This document shows, one piece after another, positions 18,783 through 27,257 of a stretch of 64,000 nt of DNA. Made by a program: the position numbers and the translations under genes. Within the stretch, counting starts at the first letter, position 1. The number at the start of each line of letters is the position of its first letter. This stretch comes from Paenarthrobacter nitroguajacolicus (lineage in GTDB: Bacteria; Actinomycetota; Actinomycetes; Actinomycetales; Micrococcaceae): NCBI RefSeq assembly GCF_029952445.1, contig NZ_JAQPPK010000014.1, positions 62,001 through 126,000 on the forward strand. The letters are read 5' to 3'. The notes under the pieces are model-generated. The model had not been told where the DNA came from. It saw only the letters and a program-made list of their open reading frames with translations, and did not search any database.

Positions 18783-19798
18783 TTCCCCTCCTCTTTCCTG
18801 GGTTCAGTGGGTTCGGTGATCTCCGACAAAATGCCCGCATCTTCCGTTCCGACCACGGACTCGTCGTCGGCTTCAAGTTCTGCCTCAAGTTCCTTGATGC
18901 CTTCAGCATCGCCAAGGTCGACGTCATGATGGGCGCCGAGGTAGGCATCGATAACGGCAGGGTTCTTCATGACTTCCCCCGGGGGACCTTCTGCCACGAC
19001 CTTGCCTTCGGCCATGACCACCACCCAGTCGGCGATGTGGCGGACCATGTTCATGTCGTGCTCAACGAAGAGGACGGTCATGCCTTCGGCTTTGAGGTTC
19101 TTGATGTGGTCCAGCAGTGATTGGGTCAGGGCCGGGTTGACGCCGGCCATGGGCTCATCGAGCATTACCAGCTTGGGCCTCACCATCAAGGAGCGCGCCA
19201 TCTCCAGGAGCTTGCGCTGACCACCTGAGAGTGATGCGGCGTAGTCATCCTTCTTGGCATCCAGCTTGAATTTCTCCAGGAGGATGTTGGCCTGGGCCGT
19301 GATCTCCTTTTCGCGACCTCCCCACATGCCCTTGAACAAGGCCTTGGAAAGCCGTTCGCCAGGTTGGTCGGCGGCACCCAACCGCATGTTCTCCATGACG
19401 GTCAGTTTGCCCATCACCTTTGTCAGCTGGAAGGTCCGGACCATGCCCATCCGCGCCACCTTGTAGGAGGAGACGCCAGCGAGGCTGTTGCCTTCGAACT
19501 GCCACTTGCCGGTGTTGGGAGTGTCAAAGCCTGTCAGAAGGTTGAACAGGGTGGTCTTTCCTGCGCCGTTGGGTCCGATCAATGCCGTGATCTTGTGGCG
19601 GGGAATCTCAAGGTATTCAACGTCCACGGCATTGATGCCGCCAAACGAACGCGTAACGTCCTCAGCCACCACGATCGGGTCACGCTTCTTGCAACCTGGA
19701 GTGTTTTCTCCGACGGCGATGGGCCGCGAATCAGTCATGTAGTCGATGTTTTCGGTGTTTTCGGTGTTACCGATATTGTTGTCGTTGGTCTCACTCAT
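18779..19798 (-). CDS. livG: ABC transporter ATP-binding protein LivG-type
   Basis: 339-residue ATPase, longer than the usual ~260 because of an acidic, Asn-rich N-terminal extension (about 40 residues) and an acidic C-terminal tail after the core. Walker A GPNGAGKTTLFN, LSGGQRKLLEMAR signature, Walker B KLVMLDEPMAGVNP and the VEHDMNMV switch motif are all intact. The start overlaps the livM end by 4 bases with AAGGAG upstream; a later in-frame ATG (19738) would remove 20 residues of the extension. Confidence 0.92.
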   Translation of the reverse strand: MSETNDNNIGNTENTENIDYMTDSRPIAVGENTPGCKKRDPIVVAEDVTRSFGGINAVDVEYLEIPRHKITALIGPNGAGKTTLFNLLTGFDTPNTGKWQFEGNSLAGVSSYKVARMGMVRTFQLTKVMGKLTVMENMRLGAADQPGERLSKALFKGMWGGREKEITAQANILLEKFKLDAKKDDYAASLSGGQRKLLEMARSLMVRPKLVMLDEPMAGVNPALTQSLLDHIKNLKAEGMTVLFVEHDMNMVRHIADWVVVMAEGKVVAEGPPGEVMKNPAVIDAYLGAHHDVDLGDAEGIKELEAELEADDESVVGTEDAGILSEITEPTEPRKEEGK

Positions 19799-20763
19799 GC
19801 GAAAGCAAGCTCCTTCTTATTGCCGAACACGCCTTGCGGGCGGAAGATCATCAGGAGCATCAGCGCTACGCCCACCAGGATGTAGCGGAGCTGGCCGGCC
19901 TGGACTGTGGTCAGCCACGTGACTGCCCCTGATTCGATGAGGCCGTAGAGCAGGCTCTGGGTCAGCGAGAGCACGACCCAGAAGATCATTGCCCCGATGA
20001 CCGGCCCCAGGACGGTGGCCATGCCGCCGAGCAGGAGGCAGGTCCACAGGAAGAACGTCAGTTCCGTACCGTAGTTCGACGGTTGGACGGCGCCGCGGGG
20101 GAGCGTGAAAATCATGCCGGCCAAAGCGCCCAAAATGCCACCGATAACCAGTGCCTGCATCTTGTAGGAGTACACGTTCTTGCCCAGTGACCGGACAGCA
20201 TTCTCATCCTCGCGGATGCCCTTCAGGACGCGGCCCCACGGGCTGCGCATCAGCAGCCACACCAGGACGCAGCACACGATCACCAGGCCCCAACCCACGA
20301 CGCGGATGAAGAAATCGCGGTTGTTCATGCCCATGTAGGACCCCTCGGGGAACGGGTTCATGGCGTAGAAGGTGTTCTCGAAGGCAGCCAGGCCGTTGGC
20401 GGAGCCGGTGACTTTGGTGAGCTGGTTGGTGGTGACAACGTACCGGACAATTTCGGCGGCTGCGATGGTGACGATGGCCAGATAGTCGGCCCGTAGCCGG
20501 AGGGTGGGGATACCAAGGATGAAGGCGAAGATAACTGAACAGACAACCGAAATCAGCAGGGCGACAAAGAACGGTGCGTTGAAGGTCAGCGTGGAGATGG
20601 CGAAGCCGTAGGCGCCCACTGCCATGAAGCCTGCCTGGCCAAAGTTCAGCAGGCCTGAGTAGCCGAAGTGCACGGCAAGGCCCAAAGCGGCAAGCGCGTA
20701 GGCCGCCGTCGTCGGGCTGAACAATTCACCAAGGGCGCTGGAGAAAATAAATCCGAAATCCAT
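19795..20763 (-). CDS. livM: ABC transporter permease LivM-type
   Basis: 322-residue inner membrane permease with about 8-9 hydrophobic segments. HFGYSGLLNFGQAGFMAVGAYG (about 32-53) is the family core; the EDENAVRSLGKN cytoplasmic loop contacts the ATPases. The final FRPQGVFGN is typical. It starts 9 bases after the livH stop and is coupled by overlap to livG. Confidence 0.92.
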   Translation of the reverse strand: MDFGFIFSSALGELFSPTTAAYALAALGLAVHFGYSGLLNFGQAGFMAVGAYGFAISTLTFNAPFFVALLISVVCSVIFAFILGIPTLRLRADYLAIVTIAAAEIVRYVVTTNQLTKVTGSANGLAAFENTFYAMNPFPEGSYMGMNNRDFFIRVVGWGLVIVCCVLVWLLMRSPWGRVLKGIREDENAVRSLGKNVYSYKMQALVIGGILGALAGMIFTLPRGAVQPSNYGTELTFFLWTCLLLGGMATVLGPVIGAMIFWVVLSLTQSLLYGLIESGAVTWLTTVQAGQLRYILVGVALMLLMIFRPQGVFGNKKELAFA

Positions 20764-20772
20764 GGCCCGCTC

Positions 20773-22107
20773 CTAACCCACACGCTCACGCCGGCCGAGG
20801 ATACCCTGCGGTCGGAACAGAAGGACAACGATCATGATGAAAAGGGCTCCAACGTACTTGAGGTCGGCAGGAAGGCCGAAAACAGTGGTCAGTTCCACGA
20901 AGATGCCGACGACGATCGAACCGATCAGGGCACCGAAAACAGTGCCCAATCCACCGAGCGTCACACCCGCGAAGATGAGCAGCAGGATCTGCGAGCCCAT
21001 GTCGAAGGTGACGCCCGGCCGGTAGTAGGCCCAAAGGATGCCGCCCAAGGAAGCAAGGACGCCGCCGACGATCCAGACGATGCGGATGACGGAGTCGACG
21101 TCGATGCCGGAGGCTGCCGCGAGTGCGGGGTTGTCGGCCACAGCGCGGGTGGCCTTGCCCAGGCGGGTCTTCAGCAGGATGAAGCCGATCAGGGCGATCA
21201 CAACGGCACTGATGACCAGCGACCACAGGTTGTTGGGGGAAATGGAGACCGGACCGATCTGGATCTCAGCGCTTTGTGCTCCTGGAAGCTGCTGTGTTGC
21301 GCCGCCGAAGAAGAACTGGATGACGTAGCGGATGGCCAGCGCAAGGCCGATGCTGACGATCATCATGGGGACCAGGCCGGAACCACGCTTCCGCAGGGGC
21401 CGCCAGAGTCCTGCGTCCTGAACGTAGCCGAAGAGTCCGCCACCAACCAGGGCCAGCAGGATTGCCAGCCAGAAGGGGAATCCGAAACCGTTGAACATGA
21501 AAACGAGTACTGCGCCGAGGGTGACCATCTCGCCGTGGGCGAAGTTGGTAAGGCCCGTGGTTCCGAAGATCAATGACAGTCCCACCGCGGCCAACGCCAG
21601 CAGAAGGCCGAAGCTCAGCCCAGCCACCAGGCGGTTCAGGAGGTTCTGGCCAAAGTCCTGTTGCTGGACCACGATGCCTTTGCCGAAGGCGAAGATCACC
21701 GACAGGTTGGACGTCTGGCTGAACGTGACGTTCCTTGGATTTTCCTGTCCATCCGCGAGCTTGATACCGTCCGGCAAGGTGGAGGTGTCGAGCTCAACGG
21801 TGTAGGTGCCCTGGACGGGAACGCCGATACTCCAGGCGCCATTCGCTCCGGAGGTGGCTTCACCTTCGAATCCGTTGCCAGAGGCCTTGATCTTGACGCC
21901 AGGAATGGGGGCCCTGGTGTCATCGCGGAGGAACCCGCTGATGTTGTCCTGATAAGTAGTGGGTGATGGCGAAGGCGAGGGGGTGGTTGCCTGTGCCGAG
22001 GGGGCGGCGATCAACAGAGTGGCGATCAGCGCTGCGAACAGTGCCCCCACGACTCTCTGCAGTCCCTTGGACCGTCTCTTGGACGGGTCGCGCAGTGTGC
22101 TTCTCAA
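20773..22107 (-). CDS. livH: LivH-type permease with N-terminal extracytoplasmic carboxypeptidase-regulatory-like domain
   Basis: About 444 residues, against roughly 290 for ordinary LivH. The first ~40 residues form a signal peptide or membrane helix ending APSAQA, then a Pro/Ser/Thr linker, then an about 85-residue beta-sandwich-like domain (GFLRDDTRAPIPGVKIKASG, ANGAWSIGVPVQGTYTVELD), then the LivH permease (GLTNFAHGEMVTLGA, GVTLGGLGTVFGALIGS). TTG 22107 is chosen because GGAGG sits 8 bases upstream; a GTG at 22122 would place that GGAGG inside the gene. The extra domain may interact with the binding protein or the envelope. Confidence 0.87.
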   Translation of the reverse strand: MRSTLRDPSKRRSKGLQRVVGALFAALIATLLIAAPSAQATTPSPSPSPTTYQDNISGFLRDDTRAPIPGVKIKASGNGFEGEATSGANGAWSIGVPVQGTYTVELDTSTLPDGIKLADGQENPRNVTFSQTSNLSVIFAFGKGIVVQQQDFGQNLLNRLVAGLSFGLLLALAAVGLSLIFGTTGLTNFAHGEMVTLGAVLVFMFNGFGFPFWLAILLALVGGGLFGYVQDAGLWRPLRKRGSGLVPMMIVSIGLALAIRYVIQFFFGGATQQLPGAQSAEIQIGPVSISPNNLWSLVISAVVIALIGFILLKTRLGKATRAVADNPALAAASGIDVDSVIRIVWIVGGVLASLGGILWAYYRPGVTFDMGSQILLLIFAGVTLGGLGTVFGALIGSIVVGIFVELTTVFGLPADLKYVGALFIMIVVLLFRPQGILGRRERVG

Positions 22108-22207
22108 AATGGAAACCTCCACAGTGGGGGTGGTCCCGACTGCGCCATTGCAGCCGGTGCGAACGGGTCATGGGGCTTGTGAACAGTTCTTGCCTAGCTG
22201 CCTCTAT

Positions 22208-22223
22208 TGTGATCTAAGTCACC
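22208..22223 (-). promoter_or_regulatory. CRP/GlxR-like operator upstream of the livHMGF operon
   Basis: TGTGA-N6-TCACC, about 100 bases before the livH start, the same distance as the site before livJ (16297-16312). Confidence 0.6.
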
Positions 22224-22227
22224 CATG

Positions 22228-22243
22228 TGTGGCCTATGTTACA
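22228..22243 (-). promoter_or_regulatory. Second, degenerate CRP-like site
   Basis: TGTGG-N6-TTACA, exactly 20 bases (about two helical turns) from the first site. Confidence 0.4.
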
Positions 22244-22528
22244 GCTCGTCGGGCCGAATAAATGCCCAGTTCCTTCGGTGCAAAGATCGCGATCAGGTAA
22301 CAACTGTGAAGCTATAGGCAACCTCCGATTCAGGCAAGGCCTATGCAACATTTGTTGTGTGGCAGTGTGCCTGTTGTTTCACGGAAGTAAGCCTCCGCCG
22401 GCGATTATCCGCGTTACGTGTCACGGTTGAGTTTCGTCTCGGTGAACAAGGGAACTTTCCCTGCCGCGCACGCGTGGTAATTGGTACCGTGAACTATCAC
22501 TTAGCCCTTTCTCAGGAGGACACCCGTA

Positions 22529-23437
22529 ATGGCACTTGGCGGCAACCCAGTCTTCAACGGAAAGAATTTCCGTGGAGCAAAGCAGGCCCCGCCTGTACCG
22601 CAAAATCCGTACGGCCAGCAATTTAACCCCGCTGGCCGCGCGCCCGGACAGGTCATGGACGGCCAGGCTGCATGGTCGGCCCAGCAACAGGGCATGACCA
22701 ACGAGCAACTTCAGCAGATGTACAACCAGCCGGCGGCAGGCCCCGCTGACACCGGCCGAATGACATATGACGACGTCATCATGAAGACCGTTGCGTGCTT
22801 GGTGGTCCTGGTGATCGGCGCGGCCGTGACACTGTTCGTGGCACCCGGCCTCTCCAGCTTGTTGATGATCGTGGGCGCACTGGGCGGCTTCGTCCTGGCC
22901 CTGGTCAACACGTTCAAGAAGCAACCGTCACCGGCACTGATCCTGGCCTATGCCGGACTCGAGGGTCTTTTCCTTGGTGGCCTGACCCGCATTCTGGACG
23001 GCATGTACCCCGGCGTCGGCTTGCAGGCCGTCATCGGAACCCTTGCGGTCTTCGGTGTCACCCTGGTGCTCTTCAAGAGCGGCAAGGTCCGCGCCACCCC
23101 CAAGATGGTGCGCTTCTTCATGATCGCGACCATCGGCTACGCGGTCTTCGCACTGATCAACCTGGTCATGATGTGGACCGGCGCTGTGCAGGAGCCCTTC
23201 GGCCTGCGCACCAGCATCACGATCGCGGGTATCCCGCTGGGTGTCTTCATCGGCATCCTGGCAATCGGCCTTGCTGCGTTCTCGCTCATCATGGACTTCA
23301 CCAGCATCGAACAAGGCGTTCGTGCGGGCGCCCCGGAGCGCTACTCCTGGGTTGCCGCCTTCGGCCTGACTGTGACGCTGGTTTGGCTCTACGTCGAAAT
23401 CATCCGACTGCTGGCCATCCTCAGAGGCGACGACTAG
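22529..23437 (+). CDS. Bax inhibitor-1/YccA family membrane protein
   Basis: 302-residue protein with a ~70-residue Gln/Pro/Gly-rich cytoplasmic N-terminus and about seven membrane helices (from about 88). Conserved family features include LAYAGLEGLFLGGLTR and MDFTSIEQGV near the C-terminus. Bacterial members are thought to be pH-sensitive calcium leak or protease-modulating proteins; the role here is unknown. ATG 22529 follows CAGGAGG. Monocistronic, with its own terminator. Confidence 0.92.
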   Translation: MALGGNPVFNGKNFRGAKQAPPVPQNPYGQQFNPAGRAPGQVMDGQAAWSAQQQGMTNEQLQQMYNQPAAGPADTGRMTYDDVIMKTVACLVVLVIGAAVTLFVAPGLSSLLMIVGALGGFVLALVNTFKKQPSPALILAYAGLEGLFLGGLTRILDGMYPGVGLQAVIGTLAVFGVTLVLFKSGKVRATPKMVRFFMIATIGYAVFALINLVMMWTGAVQEPFGLRTSITIAGIPLGVFIGILAIGLAAFSLIMDFTSIEQGVRAGAPERYSWVAAFGLTVTLVWLYVEIIRLLAILRGDD

Positions 23438-23457
23438 TCGTTCACAGCCTTCAACAG

Positions 23458-23490
23458 AAAATGCCCCCGAGTCACTTCGGGGGCATTTTT
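23458..23490 (+). terminator. Terminator after the Bax inhibitor gene
   Basis: Stem of 13 bp including AATGCCCCCGA/TCGGGGGCATT, short loop, then TTTTT on the plus strand and AAAA/TTTT symmetry, so it may also serve the convergent thiolase. Confidence 0.9.
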
Positions 23491-23557
23491 GTGTCGTCGA
23501 GGGGTGAGGTTTCGCCGGAAAGCGCGCGTCAAAGGGGTGAGAGCCAACCCCTCGGCG

Positions 23558-24796
23558 CTAGCTCAGCCGCTCGAACACCACCGCCATGCCCTGGCCGCCG
23601 CCTACGCAGAGCGTCGCCAGGCCCAAAGTCCCATCGCGTTCCTTGAGGCCGTTGAGCAGCGTGCTGGTCATCCGCGCACCGGTCATGCCAAAGGGGTGTC
23701 CCAAAGCGATGGCGCCCCCGTGGACGTTGAGTTTGCCGGGATCGATGCCCAACTCGCGGGCACTTGCTACCACCTGCACGGCAAAGGCCTCGTTGAGTTC
23801 CACAAGGTCAATGTCGTCCATGGTCAGTCCGGCCAAGGCAAGTGCACGCCGAGTGGACTCCACCGGCCCCATGCCCATGAGCTCGGGCGAGAGCGCGCTG
23901 ACCCCGGTGGAGACCACACGCGCCAATGGTTCCAGTCCGAGTTCGCGCGCCCTGGTGTCGCTCATGACCACCACGGCCGCCGCGCCATCGTTGAGGGGAC
24001 AGGCATTGCCCGCCGTGACGGTCCCTTCCGGACGAAAGACGGGCTGCAGGGCGGACACCGCTTCCAAGGTCACTCCTGCCCTGGGAGAGTCGTCACGGTC
24101 AACAACCACCCCGTCCTTGCGGGTGTAGGGCGTGATGTCCCGCGCGTAGAACCCGGAGGCTATCGCGGTCTCGGCACGGTTTTGGCTCAGCACTCCCCAT
24201 TCATCCTGCTCGGCCCGACTGATGCCGTAGCTGGTGGCAACGTTTTCCGCTGTCTGGCCCATGGCGATGTAGATATCCGGCAAGCGGCCACCGAGCCGGG
24301 GGTCAGTCCACGGAATGTTGGAGGCTGCCCGGGCTGCAGTGCGTTGGGCCGATGCTTCAAAAAGTGGGTTGTGGTTGGCGGTATCGGTTTCGCCCGCGCC
24401 TGCCCAGTTCTGGTAGCGGGACACGCTTTCCACTCCGGCTGAGACAACGGCGTTGGCTTCACCGGATTTGATGGCGTGGAAGGCCATCCTCAGGGTTTGC
24501 AGGCTCGAGGCGCAAAAACGATTGATGGTGGCTCCGGGAACCCGGTCCAGCCCGGCCAAAACCGCCACCACCCGCGCCATGTTCGAGCCCGCCTCGCCGC
24601 TCGGCTCGGCGCAGCCCAGGAGGATGTCATCCAGGCCGCGCCCGTCCTCGGCTCCGGGATCGAATCCCGGTATCTTGTCCAGCGCGGCCAGGACCATGGC
24701 CGTGGCGAGGTCGTCAGGCCGCTCATCATTGAGGGAGCCCTTGAAGGCGCGACCTATGGGACTCCTGGCAGTGGAAACAATGACAGCCTCAGTCAT
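23558..24796 (-). CDS. Acetyl-CoA C-acyltransferase (thiolase)
   Basis: 412-residue thiolase catalysing the last step of beta-oxidation or the reverse condensation. Nucleophile C95 in NRFCASSLQ, H367 in GHPFGMTGARM and C397 in CVGGGQGMA are all present. No beta-oxidation partner is adjacent, so degradative (FadA) and biosynthetic (AtoB/PhaA) roles cannot be separated; FadA-like is my preference from the INRFCASSLQ sequence. ATG 24796 is preceded by a TANNNT box rather than a Shine-Dalgarno. Confidence 0.92.
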   Translation of the reverse strand: MTEAVIVSTARSPIGRAFKGSLNDERPDDLATAMVLAALDKIPGFDPGAEDGRGLDDILLGCAEPSGEAGSNMARVVAVLAGLDRVPGATINRFCASSLQTLRMAFHAIKSGEANAVVSAGVESVSRYQNWAGAGETDTANHNPLFEASAQRTAARAASNIPWTDPRLGGRLPDIYIAMGQTAENVATSYGISRAEQDEWGVLSQNRAETAIASGFYARDITPYTRKDGVVVDRDDSPRAGVTLEAVSALQPVFRPEGTVTAGNACPLNDGAAAVVVMSDTRARELGLEPLARVVSTGVSALSPELMGMGPVESTRRALALAGLTMDDIDLVELNEAFAVQVVASARELGIDPGKLNVHGGAIALGHPFGMTGARMTSTLLNGLKERDGTLGLATLCVGGGQGMAVVFERLS

Positions 24797-24802
24797 GGCC
24801 CC

Positions 24803-24808
24803 AGCTTA
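24803..24808 (-). promoter_or_regulatory. -10 box TAAGCT for leaderless thiolase mRNA
   Basis: On the minus strand TAAGCT lies exactly 12 to 7 bases before ATG 24796; the same hexamer precedes fumC. Confidence 0.6.
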
Positions 24809-24849
24809 CGCCCGGCAGCGGGGCGGTTGCCGGGCGCAAACGGTGCAGC

Positions 24850-26010
24850 TCAGACGAGGCGAAGTGCGCCCGCGGCTGGAGTGACCGTAAAGATGTCCGG
24901 CGTGGTAAAGCCCGCCTCCGCGAAGGAATGCACGACGGCGTCACGCACCTGCTGCTCCTGTCCCACCGGAGTCAGCGCGATGGCCGAGCCACCGAAACCG
25001 CCGCCGGTCATACGCGCGCCGATGGCGCCATTGGCACGGGAAGTGTCCACGGCGAGATCAAGTTCCGGGCAGGAGATTTCGAAGTCGTCGCGCATGGAGA
25101 CATGGCTGGCGTCCAGCAGGGCTCCGATGCTTGCGGGGCCTTGAGCCCCGAGTACTTCCACGGTCTGGAGAACGCGGTCGTTCTCGGTGACAACGTGGCG
25201 GACCCGCCGGAGAGTCGTTTCGTCCAAGAGTCCGGCCGCCTCCTCCAAGGCGTCCACGCCGACGTCGCGCAGTGCTTTGACGCCAAGGATTTCGGCACCC
25301 AACTCGCAGGACGCGCGCCTGGAAGCGTAGCCGCCGTCGGCGTGTGAGTGCGAGACCTTGGTGTCGATGACCAACAGGACCAGGCCTGAGGCCTCGGCGT
25401 CGAAGGGCACCAGCTCCACATGCTGATCCCGGCAATCAAGGAAGACAGCGTGCCCCTTGGCGCCACGCAGGGATGCTGACTGGTCCATGATTCCGGTGGG
25501 CGCACCGACGAAGACGTTTTCGGCCCGCTGTGTGGCCAGGACGAGTTCCTCCGCGGCAAAGCCGGCGCCCGTCAGTTCGTTGAGTGCGGAGATGACGGCG
25601 CACTCAATGGCATGGGAAGAGGACAATCCCGCGCCAAGGGGGACATCGGAGTCAAGCAGCAGGTCAAAACCGGGCACCTCAATGCCGCGCTCCTGCAGTG
25701 CCCAAGCGACGCCAAGCGGGTAGCGGGACCAGCCTTCTCCCGAGCCGGGCTCAAGATCTGCAACACTGGCCTCCACCATGCCGTGGCCACCAAAAGTGGA
25801 CAACATGCGGACCGTTGAATCGTCGCGGACGCGCAAGGCAACCTTCGCGGTCCTGTCGATGGCGAAGGGAAGCACGAAGCCTTCGTTGTAATCGGTGTGT
25901 TCGCCTATCAGGTTGACGCGCCCGGGTGCCTGCCACACGCCGTCGGGCGCTGCACCGAACGTTTCCTGGAAGCGGGCGGTGAGGACGGTGGCGTCCGTTG
26001 TAGTGGTCAT
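24850..26010 (-). CDS. galK: Galactokinase
   Basis: 386-residue GHMP kinase phosphorylating galactose at C1 (Leloir pathway). GRVNLIGEHTDYNEG (about 29-43) is the galactokinase signature; PLGAGLSSSHAIE is the ATP loop; TGGGFGGSAIAL is the third GHMP motif. The start lies in a 4-base overlap with the galT stop, so the pair is coupled. No galE is in the window; galM is divergent. Confidence 0.95.
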   Translation of the reverse strand: MTTTTDATVLTARFQETFGAAPDGVWQAPGRVNLIGEHTDYNEGFVLPFAIDRTAKVALRVRDDSTVRMLSTFGGHGMVEASVADLEPGSGEGWSRYPLGVAWALQERGIEVPGFDLLLDSDVPLGAGLSSSHAIECAVISALNELTGAGFAAEELVLATQRAENVFVGAPTGIMDQSASLRGAKGHAVFLDCRDQHVELVPFDAEASGLVLLVIDTKVSHSHADGGYASRRASCELGAEILGVKALRDVGVDALEEAAGLLDETTLRRVRHVVTENDRVLQTVEVLGAQGPASIGALLDASHVSMRDDFEISCPELDLAVDTSRANGAIGARMTGGGFGGSAIALTPVGQEQQVRDAVVHSFAEAGFTTPDIFTVTPAAGALRLV

Positions 26011-27158
26011 GCTCGGATGCCTTCCATGGTTTGGTTGGTCGATGGTGCTGCCGCGACGCTGCGCAGCCGCTCGGCCACAGCTTCAGGTGTTGTGTCGTTG
26101 ATGAATGCGCCCATTGCGGCTTCGGAGCCGGCCAGGTACTTGAGCTTATCGGCCGCTCGCCGGGGCGAGGTCAGCTGCAGGTGCAACTGGCCCGCGGGGC
26201 GGAGGGCCGGGTCCAGCGGTGCCTGGTGCCACGCCGAGATGTACGGCATGGGTGTGGGGTAGAGGGAATCGAGCCGTTTGAGCAGGTCCAGGTAGACATG
26301 CGAAAGTTCGTCGCGTTCCTCGCCGGTCAGTGCTGCGAGGTCTGGCACGCTGCGGTGTGGGACCAGGTGGATTTCCAGTGGCCAGCGGGCGGCGAACGGC
26401 ACGTAGGCGCTGAAGTGCTTGGCCTCGAGGACCATGCGGCTGCCGTCTTCGCGTTCGGCCCTGAGCAGCGACGCCGCGAGCGTTTCCTTCGCGTCGACGT
26501 CGTCGTAATATTTGCCGGCCACAGCGCCAAGCTGGGCTGCACGCGGCGTTACATAGGGGTACGCGTAGATCTGGCCGTGGGGGTGGTGCAGGGTGACGCC
26601 GATGTCCGCGCCGCGGTTCTCGAACGGGAACACCTGTTTGATGCCGGGCAGGGCGCTCAGGGCCCCGGTCCGCTGGGCCCAGGCTTCGATCACGGTTCGT
26701 GCGCGGGTTTCACCCAATTCCGCGAAAGAGCCCGTGTGCTTTGGAGTGAAGGCGACCACTTCGCAGCGGCCGAAAGCCGGTCCGGTGATGCCATGCCCGC
26801 TCAGTCCCGGCGCGGGCAGCGGGGGAATGTCGCCCAGCGCCGGTCCGAGGGACGGGAAACGATTCTCGAAGACCACGACGTCGTAGTCCGGCGCCGGGAT
26901 CTCGGATGGATTCGCAGGCGTGGTGGGGCAGATGGGGCATTGATCCGCCGGGGGAAGATGCGTCCGGGTTTGCCGGTGGGCGGCCACAGCCACCCAATCA
27001 CCGGACAGCGCGTCATACCTGACCTCGCCGGGCTCGCCACGCGCTGGAAGCTCGCGGTGGTCCACCAGCGACGCGGGTGTCCGTTCCGGAGTTCCGGGAT
27101 CGTCAAAATAGATCAGCTCTCGGCTGTCGGCGAGGCGGGTTCTGGTGATGCGACTCAT
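26007..27158 (-). CDS. galT: Galactose-1-phosphate uridylyltransferase
   Basis: 383-residue enzyme exchanging UMP between UDP-glucose and galactose-1-phosphate. The active-site HPHGQ lies at about 192-196 within LHHPHGQIYAYPY; FENRGADIG just before it and the Cys pair CPICPTTP (zinc) fit the class I family. ATG 27158 has no Shine-Dalgarno; AACAAT at 27165-27170 is 12 to 7 bases upstream, a weaker leaderless-type -10. Confidence 0.94.
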   Translation of the reverse strand: MSRITRTRLADSRELIYFDDPGTPERTPASLVDHRELPARGEPGEVRYDALSGDWVAVAAHRQTRTHLPPADQCPICPTTPANPSEIPAPDYDVVVFENRFPSLGPALGDIPPLPAPGLSGHGITGPAFGRCEVVAFTPKHTGSFAELGETRARTVIEAWAQRTGALSALPGIKQVFPFENRGADIGVTLHHPHGQIYAYPYVTPRAAQLGAVAGKYYDDVDAKETLAASLLRAEREDGSRMVLEAKHFSAYVPFAARWPLEIHLVPHRSVPDLAALTGEERDELSHVYLDLLKRLDSLYPTPMPYISAWHQAPLDPALRPAGQLHLQLTSPRRAADKLKYLAGSEAAMGAFINDTTPEAVAERLRSVAAAPSTNQTMEGIRA

Positions 27159-27170
27159 GACTCCATTGTT

Positions 27171-27245
27171 CCACGAATGACCAAAAGCGCATAGTTTCTA
27201 ACAAAAGCAAACATTTGCGCTTGCGGCGGCACCTTCGGAATGCAG
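27171..27245. promoter_or_regulatory. galTK / galM divergent control region
   Basis: AT-rich 75 bases in a GC-rich setting. It holds an inverted repeat AAGCGCA (27185-27191) / TGCGCTT (27216-27222) and, between its arms, TAGTTTCTA plus the directly repeated CAAA-rich words AACAAAA and CAAACA. A repressor site for galactose induction is plausible; the regulator is unknown. Confidence 0.4.
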
Positions 27246-27251
27246 TACCGT
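27246..27251 (+). promoter_or_regulatory. -10 box TACCGT for leaderless galM mRNA
   Basis: TACCGT lies exactly 12 to 7 bases before ATG 27258; a TTGCGG (27221-27226) stands 19 bases further upstream as a possible -35. Confidence 0.6.
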
Positions 27252-27257
27252 AATGGC

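Larger units (their letters stand above)
22108..22528. other. Divergent regulatory region between livH operon and Bax inhibitor gene
   Basis: About 420 bases with no supported gene. It contains one good and one degenerate CRP-like site (22208-22243) nearer the livH side. The rest is lower in GC than the flanking genes and carries no further strong palindrome that I can see. Promoters for both directions are expected here. Confidence 0.6.
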
